A DNA stretch of 64,000 nt, from positions 744,001 through 808,000 of the forward strand of contig NZ_BMQY01000001.1 of assembly GCF_014648355.1 (NCBI RefSeq), given 5' to 3'. This stretch comes from Couchioplanes azureus (GTDB lineage Bacteria > Actinomycetota > Actinomycetes > Mycobacteriales > Micromonosporaceae). The translations under genes were made by a program, and so were the position numbers. Below are positions 37,688 to 47,170 of the stretch, piece after piece (positions within the stretch are counted from its first letter, which is position 1; every line of letters begins with the position of its first letter). The notes under the pieces were generated by a model, which saw nothing but the letters and a program-made list of their open reading frames with translations, was not told where the DNA came from and ran no database searches.

Positions 37688-39201
37688 CGGAGGTCTCCCT
37701 TGCGTACCTTGCCGATCGCGGAGTACGGCAGCTCGTCGACCAGCTCGATGCCGGCCGGCAGTTTGAAGCGGGCCAGCTGCGCGGCACAGAACACCTGCAG
37801 CTCGGCCGGGGTGGGCGGGGGATCCAGCGCGGGGACCACGAACGCGTACGGCGCCTGGCCGGTCTGCGGGTCCGGCACCGCGATCACGGCCGCGTCGGCG
37901 ACCCCGGGGTGCGCGCCGAGCACCCGCTCGATCTCCGCCGGATAGACGTTGAAGCCGTTGACCAGGATCAGCTCGCCGATCCGGTCGACCAGCACCAGGT
38001 CCCCGGCGGCGTCGGCGTAGGCGACGTCCCCGGTGCCCCACCAGCCGTCGGCGTCCGGGCCGCCGTGCCCGTCCGGCCAGTATCCGGAGAAGAGGTTGTC
38101 CCCGCGCACGACGATCTCGCCCGGATCGGTGCCGTCGGCCTCGTCCAGATCGATCTCGAGGTCGTCGGCGAGCGCCGCGGCCGGGGCGCCGTCGCGCCAC
38201 AGCACGGTCCCGTCCGCGGACCGCAGGAGCAGCGAGATGCCGGGCAGCGGACGACCGATCGAGCCGACCTTGTCGCGGTCACTCACCGCAGTCGTGGTGA
38301 GCACCGGAGCGGTCTCGGTCAGCCCGTACCCGACCATGATCGTCCGGCCGGTGGCGGCGGCGAAGCGGGCGGCGGTGTCCGGGTCCAGCGGCGCCGCGCC
38401 GCACACCGCGGTGCGCACCGAGCCGAAGCCGGTCCCCTGGGCGAGCGACCAGGCGGCATACATCGACGGCACCCCGAGGACGGCGGTGACCTGGTGTTTC
38501 GCGATCAAGGCGAGAGACTCGGCGGGATCGAACCGGTCGACGAGCACGCCGCAGGCGCCGTGGTGGGCGACGGCACCCAGGCCGGTGTTGAGCCCGTACG
38601 CATGGAAGAAAGGTATCGCCAGCAGCACCACGTCGTCGGCCCCGAGCACCGGCGGATCGATCCGCTGCAACTGGTCGTGGTTGGCCGCGAGGGCACGGTG
38701 CGTGAGCATGGCGCCCTTCGGCCGCCCACTCGTGCCGGACGTGTAGAGCAGGACCGCGAGGTCCGTCGCGGCCGGCGGATCTGCCGCGGCCTCCGGGCCG
38801 TCGTCGGCCAGCAGCGACGGCGCCGGTACGGCCACCCCCTCCCCCGACCGCAACCGGCCCAGCACCTGGTCGTCGGCGACCACCCGCACCGCCCCGCTGT
38901 CGGCGAGCGCGAACGTCACCTCGTCCGGGGTGTAGCCGGGATTGAGCGGCACCGCCACCCGCCCCGCCCGCAGCGTCCCGAAGTACGCGGCGGCGAATTC
39001 CGGCGTGTTGCCCAGGATGATCGCCACCCGATCGCCCGCCCGGGTGCCGGCGGCGAGCCGGCGCGCCGCCCGCTCGACCCGGCGGTCCAGGTCGGACCAG
39101 GTCAGCATGGTGTCGCCGGCGATCAGGGCGGCAGCGCCGGGACGGCGCCGCGCGGCGTCGCGCACCGGGTCGGGGGCCGGCTTCTCGGTGAGATCTCCCA
39201 C
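37684..39201 (-). CDS. long-chain acyl-CoA ligase (AMP-forming)
   Basis: About 505 residues. The adenylation motifs are LLYTSGTSGRPKGAML (A3), GYGLTETAP (A5), GWWGTGDVAY (A7) and the terminal Lys in GKVRKGDLR. It activates a carboxylic acid to an acyl-CoA; chain length cannot be predicted. The start is uncertain: GTG 39201, 39219 and 39228 are all in frame, and the region between them looks like a promoter (CAGACT), so 39201 is preferred with reserve. It is divergent from the BldN-like gene. Confidence 0.87.
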   Translation of the reverse strand: MGDLTEKPAPDPVRDAARRRPGAAALIAGDTMLTWSDLDRRVERAARRLAAGTRAGDRVAIILGNTPEFAAAYFGTLRAGRVAVPLNPGYTPDEVTFALADSGAVRVVADDQVLGRLRSGEGVAVPAPSLLADDGPEAAADPPAATDLAVLLYTSGTSGRPKGAMLTHRALAANHDQLQRIDPPVLGADDVVLLAIPFFHAYGLNTGLGAVAHHGACGVLVDRFDPAESLALIAKHQVTAVLGVPSMYAAWSLAQGTGFGSVRTAVCGAAPLDPDTAARFAAATGRTIMVGYGLTETAPVLTTTAVSDRDKVGSIGRPLPGISLLLRSADGTVLWRDGAPAAALADDLEIDLDEADGTDPGEIVVRGDNLFSGYWPDGHGGPDADGWWGTGDVAYADAAGDLVLVDRIGELILVNGFNVYPAEIERVLGAHPGVADAAVIAVPDPQTGQAPYAFVVPALDPPPTPAELQVFCAAQLARFKLPAGIELVDELPYSAIGKVRKGDLR

Positions 39202-39339
39202 GAGGCCCGAGTCTGGCACAAAGGACACCCGAACGGGTGGGCCCGGACAGCCTGTCCGAGCGGGATTCAAAGATGCCCTACATCGTGGCACAAGTTCCCG
39301 ATGTCGCCTCTGCGCCACTTCGGGATAATTTCGCGCGGC

Positions 39340-39352
39340 GCACACAGTGTGC
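39340..39352. promoter_or_regulatory. BldD-like operator upstream of bldN
   Basis: GCACACAGTGTGC is a perfect palindrome and contains ACACAGTGT, matching every core position of the BldD consensus (ACnCWGnGT). Flanking T and A of the longer consensus are not matched. It lies 160-175 bp upstream of the start codon. Confidence 0.55.
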
Positions 39353-39502
39353 GACTCCCTGTGTGCCGACTCCGCAATACTTCCCATCTGTGTAACGGAG
39401 TCCACATCCGTGGGTGAGGTCGGCCACTCCGCTGGTGGCCGCTTCACCCCGTTTTCTTGTGGATCGCCTTTCGGGGACCACTCATCGACGGCCCGCCGGG
39501 TC

Positions 39503-39509
39503 AAGGAGG
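39503..39509 (+). promoter_or_regulatory. strong ribosome binding site of the sigma gene
   Basis: AAGGAGG, 4 nt before GTG 39514, decides this start over the upstream frame. Confidence 0.7.
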
Positions 39510-39513
39510 CGCA

Positions 39514-40470
39514 GTGAGTCATGTGTACGCCGGCGACCCGTACGGCCGCGACATCCTCGCGGCATACGCAAAGGTGCCACGGGGCCTGAACGCTCTGCGC
39601 GACGGCGTCGCCAACGCTCTGCGCGACGGCGTCGTCAACGCGATCCGCGGCGACGGACCCAAGCGGACCCGGAACCGGCCGCACATCAACGAGTCACCGA
39701 GCCGGCACCTTCCCCCGACCGGGAACATCAAGGGCGGCCGGGTCGCCGTACCCGGCAGGCCGCAGGCTCCGCAGCAGGCCGGCCCGGAGCGCCGGACCGG
39801 CGCGGTGGACGGCGACCAGGCCGTGGTGGTGCCGACCCAGAGCACCACCGGACCGCCCAGCGAGTCCGAGCCGCCCAAGTATCCGGCCCGCCCCGACCCG
39901 GGCGACGCCGCCGCCGAGGTCTGGGCCCTGGTCGAGCGCGCGCAGGGTGGCGACTCGGCCGCCTTCGGCCTGATCTACGACCGGTACGTGGACACCGTCT
40001 TCCGCTTCGTCTACTTCCGCGTCGGCAACCGCCAGCTCGCCGAGGATCTGACCTCCGACACGTTCCTGCGCGCCCTCAAGCGCATCGGCAGCTTCACCTG
40101 GCAGGGCCGCGACCTGGGCGCCTGGCTCGTGACGATCGCCCGCAACCTGGTCGCCGACCACTTCAAGTCGGGCCGCTACCGGCTCGAGGTCACCACCGGC
40201 GACGTCCTCGACGCCGACCGCGAGGACCGCGGCCCCGAGGGCAGCCCCGAGGCCGCCGTGGTGGACCACATCACCAACGTCGCGCTGCTCACCGCGGTCA
40301 AGCAGCTCAACCCGGAGCAGCAGGAATGCATCGTGCTCCGCTTCCTGCAGGGCTTCTCCGTCGCCGAGACCGCCCGGACCATGGGCAAGAACGAGGGCGC
40401 CATCAAGGCCCTCCAGTATCGGGCCGTCCGGGCCCTCGCCCGGCTCCTGCCCGAAGGCTTCCAGTGGTGA
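39514..40470 (+). CDS. bldN: BldN-type ECF RNA polymerase sigma factor with N-terminal extension
   Basis: 318 residues. Residues ~1-130 are an unstructured extension rich in Pro, Gly and Arg, as expected of the BldN prosequence in Streptomyces. Sigma region 2 follows (AAFGLIYDRYVDTVFRFVYF) and region 4 has LNPEQQECIVLRFLQGFSV and the helix-turn-helix VAETARTMGKNEGAIKALQYRAV. BldN directs aerial-hyphae genes. The next gene is an RsbN-like anti-sigma and the promoter has a BldD-like box. Naming is by combination of extension, neighbour and box. Confidence 0.85.
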   Translation: MSHVYAGDPYGRDILAAYAKVPRGLNALRDGVANALRDGVVNAIRGDGPKRTRNRPHINESPSRHLPPTGNIKGGRVAVPGRPQAPQQAGPERRTGAVDGDQAVVVPTQSTTGPPSESEPPKYPARPDPGDAAAEVWALVERAQGGDSAAFGLIYDRYVDTVFRFVYFRVGNRQLAEDLTSDTFLRALKRIGSFTWQGRDLGAWLVTIARNLVADHFKSGRYRLEVTTGDVLDADREDRGPEGSPEAAVVDHITNVALLTAVKQLNPEQQECIVLRFLQGFSVAETARTMGKNEGAIKALQYRAVRALARLLPEGFQW

Positions 40471-40651
40471 CCGCAATTTCCCCTATGTCGATCTCTCCCC
40501 GCGCTGTGGCGCAGGTCGCACCCGTAACCGGCTCCGCCCGTCGAGCGTTTGTCCGGGTGCGACCCGTGGTGGACCAACGGTCCGCCGGTTCCGTCGCGCT
40601 CGCCGGCACCACCGTCGGCGAGTCACTCACGAGCGAAGGGAGGTGCCCGCG

Positions 40652-41800
40652 ATGAAGTTCGACTTCTTCGATCGCCGGAGCGCCGAGCGCTTCGCGGAGC
40701 TCCTCGACGAGACCCACCGTCGCCACCACGCCCGGGGCCAGGTCGACGACGAGCAACTCGCCGAGCTGGTCGCCATCGGCCACCGCCTCTCCGCGGCACG
40801 GACCGGCGCTCAGGTCGACCCCGAGTTCCGGGTGGGACTGCGGGCGATGCTGGTCGCCACCGCCGAGCGCGACGGCATCGGGGAGACGGCCACCGCGCCC
40901 ACCCCCGAGCCGGACGTGGCCGAGCCCGCCCGCAAGCTGTTCGGCCTGGCCGGTCGGCGGATCCGCGCCCGCGGCGCCATCGTCATCGGCGTCGCCGCCG
41001 GCGCGATGGCCGTCTCCGGGATCTCCGCGGCGAGCGAGAACGCCGCACCGGGCGACGCCCTGTACGGGGTCAAGCGCTCGACCGAACGCGCCCAGCTCGC
41101 CATGGCCGGATCCGACGTCACCCGCGGGCAGCTCTCGCTGACGTTCGCCCGCAACCGCCTCACCGAGGCGGCCGAGATGGACGGCGACGACCCCAAGTTC
41201 CGCGACGCGCTGGACGACATGGACGCCGACACCAAGCAGGGCGTCAAGCTGCTCAACTCGGCGGCGGTCACCCGCCGCGACGCCTCGGGGCTGGCCTCCG
41301 TCGATTCGTTCGTCGACCGCCAGCGCCGGGTCCTCACCTCGGTCCAGGGGCGGCTCAACCCGGCCAACCGCGAGCGTGCCGCGCGGTCGCTGACCCTGCT
41401 CGACCTGGTGCAGCAGCGCACCGAGAACCTGCGCGACGGGCTGGGCTGCGACACGGTCACCCAGGCGGGCAGCGACGCGCTCGGCCCCAAGCTGCGGTCC
41501 TGCCGGGCGGGTGCCTCGGACTCCTCGGCCGCCGAGCGCCGGCAGGGTCAGGCCCAGGGCGAGAAGACGCCGGACTCCGGCGACAAGAAGTCGGGGAAGC
41601 AGCGGCCCGGCGGCGAGGCACCGGCGGAGCCGGGATCCGGCGACCAGGCCGGCACGCCGGCCGGTGACCCGTCCGCCCCGTCCGGCAACGGCGTCCTGGT
41701 CGACCCGGCGCCGGTGGTCTCCGAGGACCCGCTGAACCCGCCCACCGGGGACAAGGGGCTGCTCGGCGACCTGCTCGGCGGAATCTTCGACAGCGACTGA
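40652..41800 (+). CDS. RsbN-like anti-sigma factor (DUF5667 domain)
   Basis: 382 residues from ATG 40652, 8 nt after GGAGG. A short cytoplasmic domain (FDFFDRRSAERFAELLDET), one membrane helix (AIVIGVAAGAMAVSGISAAS), then a predominantly helical extracytoplasmic region with DUF5667-type ENAAPGDALYGVKR, and a Pro/Gly-rich tail. RsbN holds BldN inactive at the membrane in Streptomyces. Gene order and layout support the same role here; the signal is unknown. It follows the sigma gene after a 181-bp gap with no gene. Confidence 0.8.
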   Translation: MKFDFFDRRSAERFAELLDETHRRHHARGQVDDEQLAELVAIGHRLSAARTGAQVDPEFRVGLRAMLVATAERDGIGETATAPTPEPDVAEPARKLFGLAGRRIRARGAIVIGVAAGAMAVSGISAASENAAPGDALYGVKRSTERAQLAMAGSDVTRGQLSLTFARNRLTEAAEMDGDDPKFRDALDDMDADTKQGVKLLNSAAVTRRDASGLASVDSFVDRQRRVLTSVQGRLNPANRERAARSLTLLDLVQQRTENLRDGLGCDTVTQAGSDALGPKLRSCRAGASDSSAAERRQGQAQGEKTPDSGDKKSGKQRPGGEAPAEPGSGDQAGTPAGDPSAPSGNGVLVDPAPVVSEDPLNPPTGDKGLLGDLLGGIFDSD

Positions 41801-41831
41801 GCGCCGGGCCACGAGGCTCTCCGCACGTGGC

Positions 41832-41869
41832 GAGGGGCGGTGCCGACTCGAAAGTCGGGGCCGCCCCTC
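41832..41869. terminator. bidirectional terminator hairpin
   Basis: GAGGGGCGG (41832-41840) pairs with CCGCCCCTC (41861-41869), with an inner CCGACT/AGTCGG stem. It separates two convergent genes. Confidence 0.75.
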
Positions 41870-41938
41870 ACTGCGTACTGTAGCCGCTGCCGGTCCGGTT
41901 TCTCTGTCGGCCTTCAGCCGCTCCCCGGGGCTTGCGCT

Positions 41939-43459
41939 TCACCGGCCGAAGGGGTCCGGGCGCTTCTCCAGCAGCGAGTAGAGCGTCACCTGGATGGTCT
42001 CGCGCACCTGGTCGGCGAGGTTGTAGACCACCATCGGATCGTCCGCGTACTCGGTCAGATGCGCCGTCGGGATGGGCGGGCAGAACTCGATCATCCACTT
42101 GCTCGGCAACGGCACCAGGCCCAGCGGACCCAGCCAGGGGAAGGTCGGCGTCACCGGGAAGTACGGCACGCCGAGCAGCCGGGCCAGCGGCTTGAGGTCG
42201 GCCAGTATCGGATAGATCTCCTCGGCGCCGACGATCGCCACCGGCACGATGGGGGTGCCGGTGCGCAGGGCCGCCGACACGAACCCGCCCCTGCCGAACC
42301 GCTGCAGCTTGTAGCGCTCGGAATAGCGCTTGCCGATCCCCTTGAAGCCCTCGGGGAAGACGCCGACCAGCTCGCCGCTGCTCATCAACCGCTCGGCGTC
42401 CGGGTTGCAGGCGACGGTCGCACCGGCCTTGCGGGCCAGCTCGGACAGCAGCGGCATCCGGAACACGAGGTCCGCCCCGAGCAGCCGCAGGTGCCGCACC
42501 ACCGGATGCTTGTCCCGCAGCGCCGTCGTGAGCATCAGGGCGTCCAGCGCCACGGTGCCGGAGTGGTTGCCGACCACGAGACCGCCACCGGCCTCCGGAA
42601 CGTTCTCGATGCCGAAGACCTCGGTGCGGAACCAGTCGCGGTAGAGCACGCGAAGCATCGGATGGAAGACCGCATCGGTCAGCTCGGGATCGAACCCGAA
42701 CTCGTCCACCTCGTAGGCACCCGCCAGCCGCCGCCGCAGGAACGAGAGCCCCCGGGCGATCCGCTGGTCCCACACGTCCACCGCGGCCCGCGACTCGCTC
42801 CCCCCGGCGTCGGGCGTGGTCCGGGGAGCCGCGGTGACCGGCGCGGGCGGGACAGCGCTTGCCCGGGAAGGCGGCGCGGTGCTGTCCCCGGGGGCCGTCT
42901 CCGGAGAAACCGGCGACCTGGGCGGTCTGACCGCCGGGCGGCGCATGGGCTTACCACCGGCGGGCGTGCCGCTGGCCGGCGTGCCGCCGGCGGGCGTGCC
43001 GCTGGCGGGCGTGCCGTTGGCGGGCGTGCCGCTGGCCGGCGTGCCGCTGGCCGGCGTGCCGCTGGCCGGCGTGCCGCTGGCCGGCGTGCCGCTGGCCGGC
43101 GTGCCGTTGGCCGGCGTGCCGCTGGCCGGCGTGCCGCTGGCCGGCGTGCCGCGTCCGGCGCTGGCGGGCGTGCCCCGTCCGCTGCTGGCGGGCGTGCCGC
43201 GGCCGCCGCGTGTCTTGCGGGGTGGCGGCTTCGGTGCGGCGTCCTGTCCGTCGTCGCCGGCCGGGTCCGCGGTCTCGTGCTTCTCGGCCCTCTCCGCCGC
43301 CGCGGCGGCCGCGGGGCGGCGGCGAGGGCGGCGGGCCGCCGGCGGCGGGTCCGGGATCGGGATGGGCCGCTTGCCGTTCACCGGCTTGGGCGGGGGCGCC
43401 TGCGGCAGCGTGAAGTCGGCGTGGCCCGGCAGCGACGCGTGGTACTCGTCCTGGCTCAT
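41939..43459 (-). CDS. glycerol acyltransferase (PlsC-like) with pentapeptide repeat region
   Basis: 506 residues. The N-terminal ~230 residues are low complexity, including 13 consecutive GTPA(S/N/G) pentapeptides (104-168). The catalytic domain (about 270-490) has the NHSGTVALD motif and the acceptor-binding FPEGFKG motif of PlsC/AGPAT-like enzymes (HSGTxxxD spacing rather than strict HX4D). It should transfer acyl groups to a glycerolipid or related acceptor at the membrane. The repeats vary only slightly, so their number is likely unstable. Overlaps the epimerase gene by 4 bp. Confidence 0.87.
   Translation of the reverse strand: MSQDEYHASLPGHADFTLPQAPPPKPVNGKRPIPIPDPPPAARRPRRRPAAAAAAERAEKHETADPAGDDGQDAAPKPPPRKTRGGRGTPASSGRGTPASAGRGTPASGTPASGTPANGTPASGTPASGTPASGTPASGTPASGTPANGTPASGTPAGGTPASGTPAGGKPMRRPAVRPPRSPVSPETAPGDSTAPPSRASAVPPAPVTAAPRTTPDAGGSESRAAVDVWDQRIARGLSFLRRRLAGAYEVDEFGFDPELTDAVFHPMLRVLYRDWFRTEVFGIENVPEAGGGLVVGNHSGTVALDALMLTTALRDKHPVVRHLRLLGADLVFRMPLLSELARKAGATVACNPDAERLMSSGELVGVFPEGFKGIGKRYSERYKLQRFGRGGFVSAALRTGTPIVPVAIVGAEEIYPILADLKPLARLLGVPYFPVTPTFPWLGPLGLVPLPSKWMIEFCPPIPTAHLTEYADDPMVVYNLADQVRETIQVTLYSLLEKRPDPFGR
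42956..43150 (-). repeat. 15-bp minisatellite (13 copies) in acyltransferase gene
   Basis: Thirteen head-to-tail 15-bp units coding Gly-Thr-Pro-Ala-(Ser/Asn/Gly), with nearly identical DNA in most copies. Two more copies with Gly-Arg inserts follow. Identity at the DNA level rather than only protein suggests recent slipped-strand expansion. Confidence 0.85.
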
Positions 43460-44649
43460 GATGTGACGGCCTCACGATGATCGACCGGCGCACCGGCTCC
43501 GGCGCGGTCGGCGGCGGCGCGACCCTCGACCGGCCCGCCCGCGGCCCCCGGCCGGCCGGCGGCCCCCGGGTCGTCGGCAGGCTCCGCGGACGCGGCGGAG
43601 CGGACCCGGCGGATCCCGTCCAGGATGGCGCGCTCGGCTGCGGCCAGCCGGGCCGCGGTGAGCGAGGAACCGTTGTGATGGCCCTTGATGAAGTCGTCGA
43701 AAGCGGCCGCCGTGCTCCGCGGCGTGAACCCGAACTCCTTGACCAGCCGGGCGGTGTCCACCACCCGGCCGTGCACGAAGAGATCGATCTGGTCCAGGCC
43801 GATCTCGCCGACACCCACGTTGCGCGCCAGGGCGGCGACGGCGGAGAGCGTGCCCTCCGGCAGCGGCACCGCGACCCGGCCGGCCCTGCGCACGGCCTGC
43901 GAGAGCATCAGCACGCCCGCCCCGGCCACGTTGAAGGTGCCGGGATGGTCCTCGACGACCGAGCGGTGCAGGATCTCCAGCGCATCGTCGACGTGCACGA
44001 ACTGGAGCCGGGCGTCGCGGCCCAGCACGGTGGGCACCACGGGCTGGGCGAAGTAGCGGGTCAGCGACGTCTCGGCGGTCTCGCTGAGGAACGGCGCGAA
44101 GCGCAGCACGGTCGCCGACACCCCGGGGCGACGGCGGCGGAAGCCCCGGACGTAGCCCTCGATGTCGAGGATGTCACGGGCGAAGGAGCCGCGGGGCACG
44201 GCGCGAGGCTCGGTGTCCTCGGTGAAGACGGCGGGGTCGCGGAACGAGGCGCCGTACGCCGCCGTGGACGAGCGCACCACGAGCTTGCGCAGCCGGCCGG
44301 CGCCCTGGGCGGCGGCCAGGAGCTGCATCGTCCCGATGACGTTCTGCTCTTTCATCGCCGCGCGACCGCCGTGGTGCGGGTCCGGTGCGCTGGTGATCGC
44401 GAGGTGGACGACCGCCTCGGCGCCGAGCTCGGCGATGGCGCCGGTGGCCGCACGCGCGTCGGCCCGGATCAGCTCGACGTCCGTCAGCAGGCCCGTGAGA
44501 GCCGGCGGCGGATCGTGCGGATCCAGGCCGATGACACGCTCGATCCGCGGATCGGAGGCGAGGCGGGACGCCACCCGGGCGCCGAGGAAGCGGCTCACCC
44601 CGGTGACCACGACGACCCGCGGTGGGGCCGCGGCTTCGGACGACACCAC
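43456..44649 (-). CDS. NAD-dependent epimerase/dehydratase (extended SDR)
   Basis: 397 residues. The cofactor motif is VVVVTGVSRFLGARVASRL (TGxxxFLG), and the conserved loop HLAITSAPDPH and Tyr-containing SSTAAYGAS follow. The usual Tyr-x3-Lys is not seen, as in atypical SDRs. Sugar or steroid substrates are typical for relatives; none can be named here. GTG 44649 (or GTG 44646) follows GAGAGG. It overlaps the acyltransferase gene by 4 bp and is syntenic with the gene next to bldN/rsbN in Streptomyces (from memory). Confidence 0.82.
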   Translation of the reverse strand: MVSSEAAAPPRVVVVTGVSRFLGARVASRLASDPRIERVIGLDPHDPPPALTGLLTDVELIRADARAATGAIAELGAEAVVHLAITSAPDPHHGGRAAMKEQNVIGTMQLLAAAQGAGRLRKLVVRSSTAAYGASFRDPAVFTEDTEPRAVPRGSFARDILDIEGYVRGFRRRRPGVSATVLRFAPFLSETAETSLTRYFAQPVVPTVLGRDARLQFVHVDDALEILHRSVVEDHPGTFNVAGAGVLMLSQAVRRAGRVAVPLPEGTLSAVAALARNVGVGEIGLDQIDLFVHGRVVDTARLVKEFGFTPRSTAAAFDDFIKGHHNGSSLTAARLAAAERAILDGIRRVRSAASAEPADDPGAAGRPGAAGGPVEGRAAADRAGAGAPVDHREAVTS

Positions 44650-44693
44650 AGGCGCGCCTCTCACGTGCGGCTTGGGGGGAAGGCAGGTGAGCG

Positions 44694-44714
44694 GGCCGGG
44701 TCGAGGACCCGGCC
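44694..44714 (-). terminator. hairpin after the bS22 gene
   Basis: GGCCGGGTC (44694-44702) pairs with GACCCGGCC (44706-44714) across a 3-nt loop, directly after the stop codon of the 33-residue gene. Confidence 0.65.
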
Positions 44715-44719
44715 GGGCG

Positions 44720-44821
44720 TCACTTGCCGAGACGGCGACGCTGGACGCGGGTCTTGCGCAGCAGCTTACGGTGCTTCTTCTTCGCCATACGCTTGCGGCG
44801 CTTCTTGACCACGGAGCCCAT
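44720..44821 (-). CDS. ribosomal protein bS22 (AURKAIP1/COX24-domain)
   Basis: 33 residues, [19 protein letters not shown]... to RRRLGK, almost entirely basic. It matches the 30S protein bS22 of mycobacteria nearly residue for residue over the motif [16 protein letters not shown]. It binds the small ribosomal subunit near the decoding region. Its shortness hides it from ORF callers. It is followed by a hairpin and lies between the epimerase and the BldC-like gene, as in Streptomyces. Confidence 0.93.
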   Translation of the reverse strand: MGSVVKKRRKRMAKKKHRKLLRKTRVQRRRLGK

Positions 44822-45113
44822 ACGTCATGCCTCTCGAACCATGTGGGCCGGCCGCTGCGCACGCACTGGCGCGCCGACCGGACTGACAGCGGTTTGCCCC
44901 TCGGCCGCGGCGCCCAAACGCACACGGGTATCCCGGGGCGAACCGCTTCAGCGTAGCGGCCCGGGCTCCGGGGGACCAACACGGCCCCTCGCGACATCGC
45001 CGCCAGGGTTCCTCGCGTGAACGCCGATCCGGGCCCTCGGGTGAGAGCCCGACCGCACCCGGCCCGGACGCCCACAGCCGGCCGTCACCGGGTCCGCCGC
45101 AATCTCCGGTCCG

Positions 45114-45329
45114 TCACGCGGTCTGGGAGAAGGCTCCTCGCAGATACGTGTGCACGGCGTGCTCGGGCACCCGGAACGAGCGGCCCACCCGCACGGCGCT
45201 CAGCTCGCCACCGTGCACCAGCCGGTAGACGGTCATCTTGGAGACCCGCATGAGCGCGGCAACCTCGGCCACGGTCAGGAAGCGCACCTCCGCGAGGCGC
45301 TCCTCGGTCTGGGCTGCTGGACCCGTCAT
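45114..45329 (-). CDS. BldC/BdtA-type helix-turn-helix DNA-binding protein
   Basis: 71 residues. The MerR-like winged helix is RFLTVAEVAALMRVSKMTV followed by YRLVHGGELSAVRVGRSFRVP, as in BldC and the excisionase-like family. In Streptomyces the homologue at this position near bldN is BdtA, a known BldD target; position supports the same identity. The ATG at 45329 has GAGGAG directly adjacent, an unusually short spacing. A single protein of this kind binds DNA as dimers or head-to-tail arrays. Confidence 0.85.
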   Translation of the reverse strand: MTGPAAQTEERLAEVRFLTVAEVAALMRVSKMTVYRLVHGGELSAVRVGRSFRVPEHAVHTYLRGAFSQTA

Positions 45330-45506
45330 CTCCTCGCACCGATCCTTTCGCAGGCGCCTCCGCCGCGGCCGGAAAGGCCTTGCGCCGCGGCGGTGGGCGC
45401 GCGTGTCATCAGTACGGTATCGAGACCTCTGTTACCAGGGCGATGCGTTCGGTGAAATGCCTACAAAAAGTCAAGGTGACACGCGGGTTTTATCCCGAAA
45501 GGTGAC

Positions 45507-46427
<921 letters not shown>

Positions 46428-46433
46428 GAGGCG

Positions 46434-46537
46434 AGCGTATCGCCCGGGTCCCAGCAGGATACGGCGGAGCCGCCACCGCCGATGGTGCACAGCCCGGCAC
46501 GCCGACCATGTCGGTCCGGGACCCGGGCGGTTACCGT
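46434..46537. promoter_or_regulatory. two divergent leaderless promoters
   Basis: Minus -10 TACGCT (46439-46434) ends 6 nt before ATG 46427 of the proline dehydrogenase gene; plus -10 TACCGT (46532-46537) ends 6 nt before GTG 46544. The region between has no other gene. Confidence 0.5.
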
Positions 46538-46543
46538 TGTCGG

Positions 46544-47083
46544 GTGAACTTCGATGCGTACGCACGCACGGCGGTGGAGCTGGTCAACGCGGGCCTCGAC
46601 GACCTCGCCGGGTTGCGGGCGCTCTTCGGCGGCGGCGAGCTCGCCTGGATGGGCGACGAGGTCACCGACAAGGACCTCGCGGCATTCCGCCGCGCCCAGC
46701 GGCGGCTCCGCGAGGTCTTCGAGTACGGCACCTCCGGCCGCGACACGGACGCCGTCGCCGAGCTGAACGCGCTCCTGGAGGCCTATCCGGTGCAGCCGCG
46801 CATCTCCGGCCACGACGCCAGCGACTGGCACATGCACGTCACCAGCCGGGGAGCGTCGGTGAGCGCCGAGTTCCTGGCGGGCGCGGTCTGGGGCCTGTCG
46901 GTCTGGCTCTGCGAGTACGGCAGCGCACGCTTCGGCATCTGCGCCGACGAGCGCTGCGGCAACGTCTACCTCGACACGTCGTCGAACAACTGCCGCCGCT
47001 TCTGCTCGGAGCGCTGCGCGACCCGCTCGCACGTGGCGGCCCACCGCGCCCGCAAGCGCGCCGCTACCCTCACGCCGGCCTGA
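46544..47083 (+). CDS. CGNR zinc-finger protein (ABATE/regulator-like)
   Basis: 179 residues from GTG 46544. The C-terminal CGNR zinc finger is CADERCGNVYLDTSSNN followed by CRRFCSERCATR, ending in basic residues. The N-terminal half is the helical domain (RTAVELVNAGLDDLAGLRAL) seen in RNA-binding or stress-induced regulators of this group. Target unknown. The start is supported by TACCGT 6 nt upstream. Confidence 0.85.
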   Translation: MNFDAYARTAVELVNAGLDDLAGLRALFGGGELAWMGDEVTDKDLAAFRRAQRRLREVFEYGTSGRDTDAVAELNALLEAYPVQPRISGHDASDWHMHVTSRGASVSAEFLAGAVWGLSVWLCEYGSARFGICADERCGNVYLDTSSNNCRRFCSERCATRSHVAAHRARKRAATLTPA

Positions 47084-47170
47084 TCCCCGCTCGCCACCTG
47101 AGCCGGCACACTTCGGTCCGACCCGCCGCTCGCCTCCCCGGTCCGGCCGTCGGCAGCGGGCCCACGACGC

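Larger units (their letters stand above)
39202..39513. other. 312-bp divergent region upstream of the sigma gene
   Basis: No gene is supported. It holds the BldD-like box and two further GTGTGC/CTGTGTAA half-sites between 39359 and 39402, and a perfect CGGACAG-C-CTGTCCG palindrome at 39244-39258 of unknown meaning. The strong ribosome site for the sigma gene closes the region. Confidence 0.45.

Noticed and set aside
39244..39258. CGGACAG-C-CTGTCCG palindrome as SOS (LexA) box
   Set aside because: It does not match the actinobacterial GAACNNNNGTTC consensus.
42956..43150. Possible CRISPR array
   Set aside because: Units are head to tail with no unique spacers, and they read in frame as GTPAS repeats.
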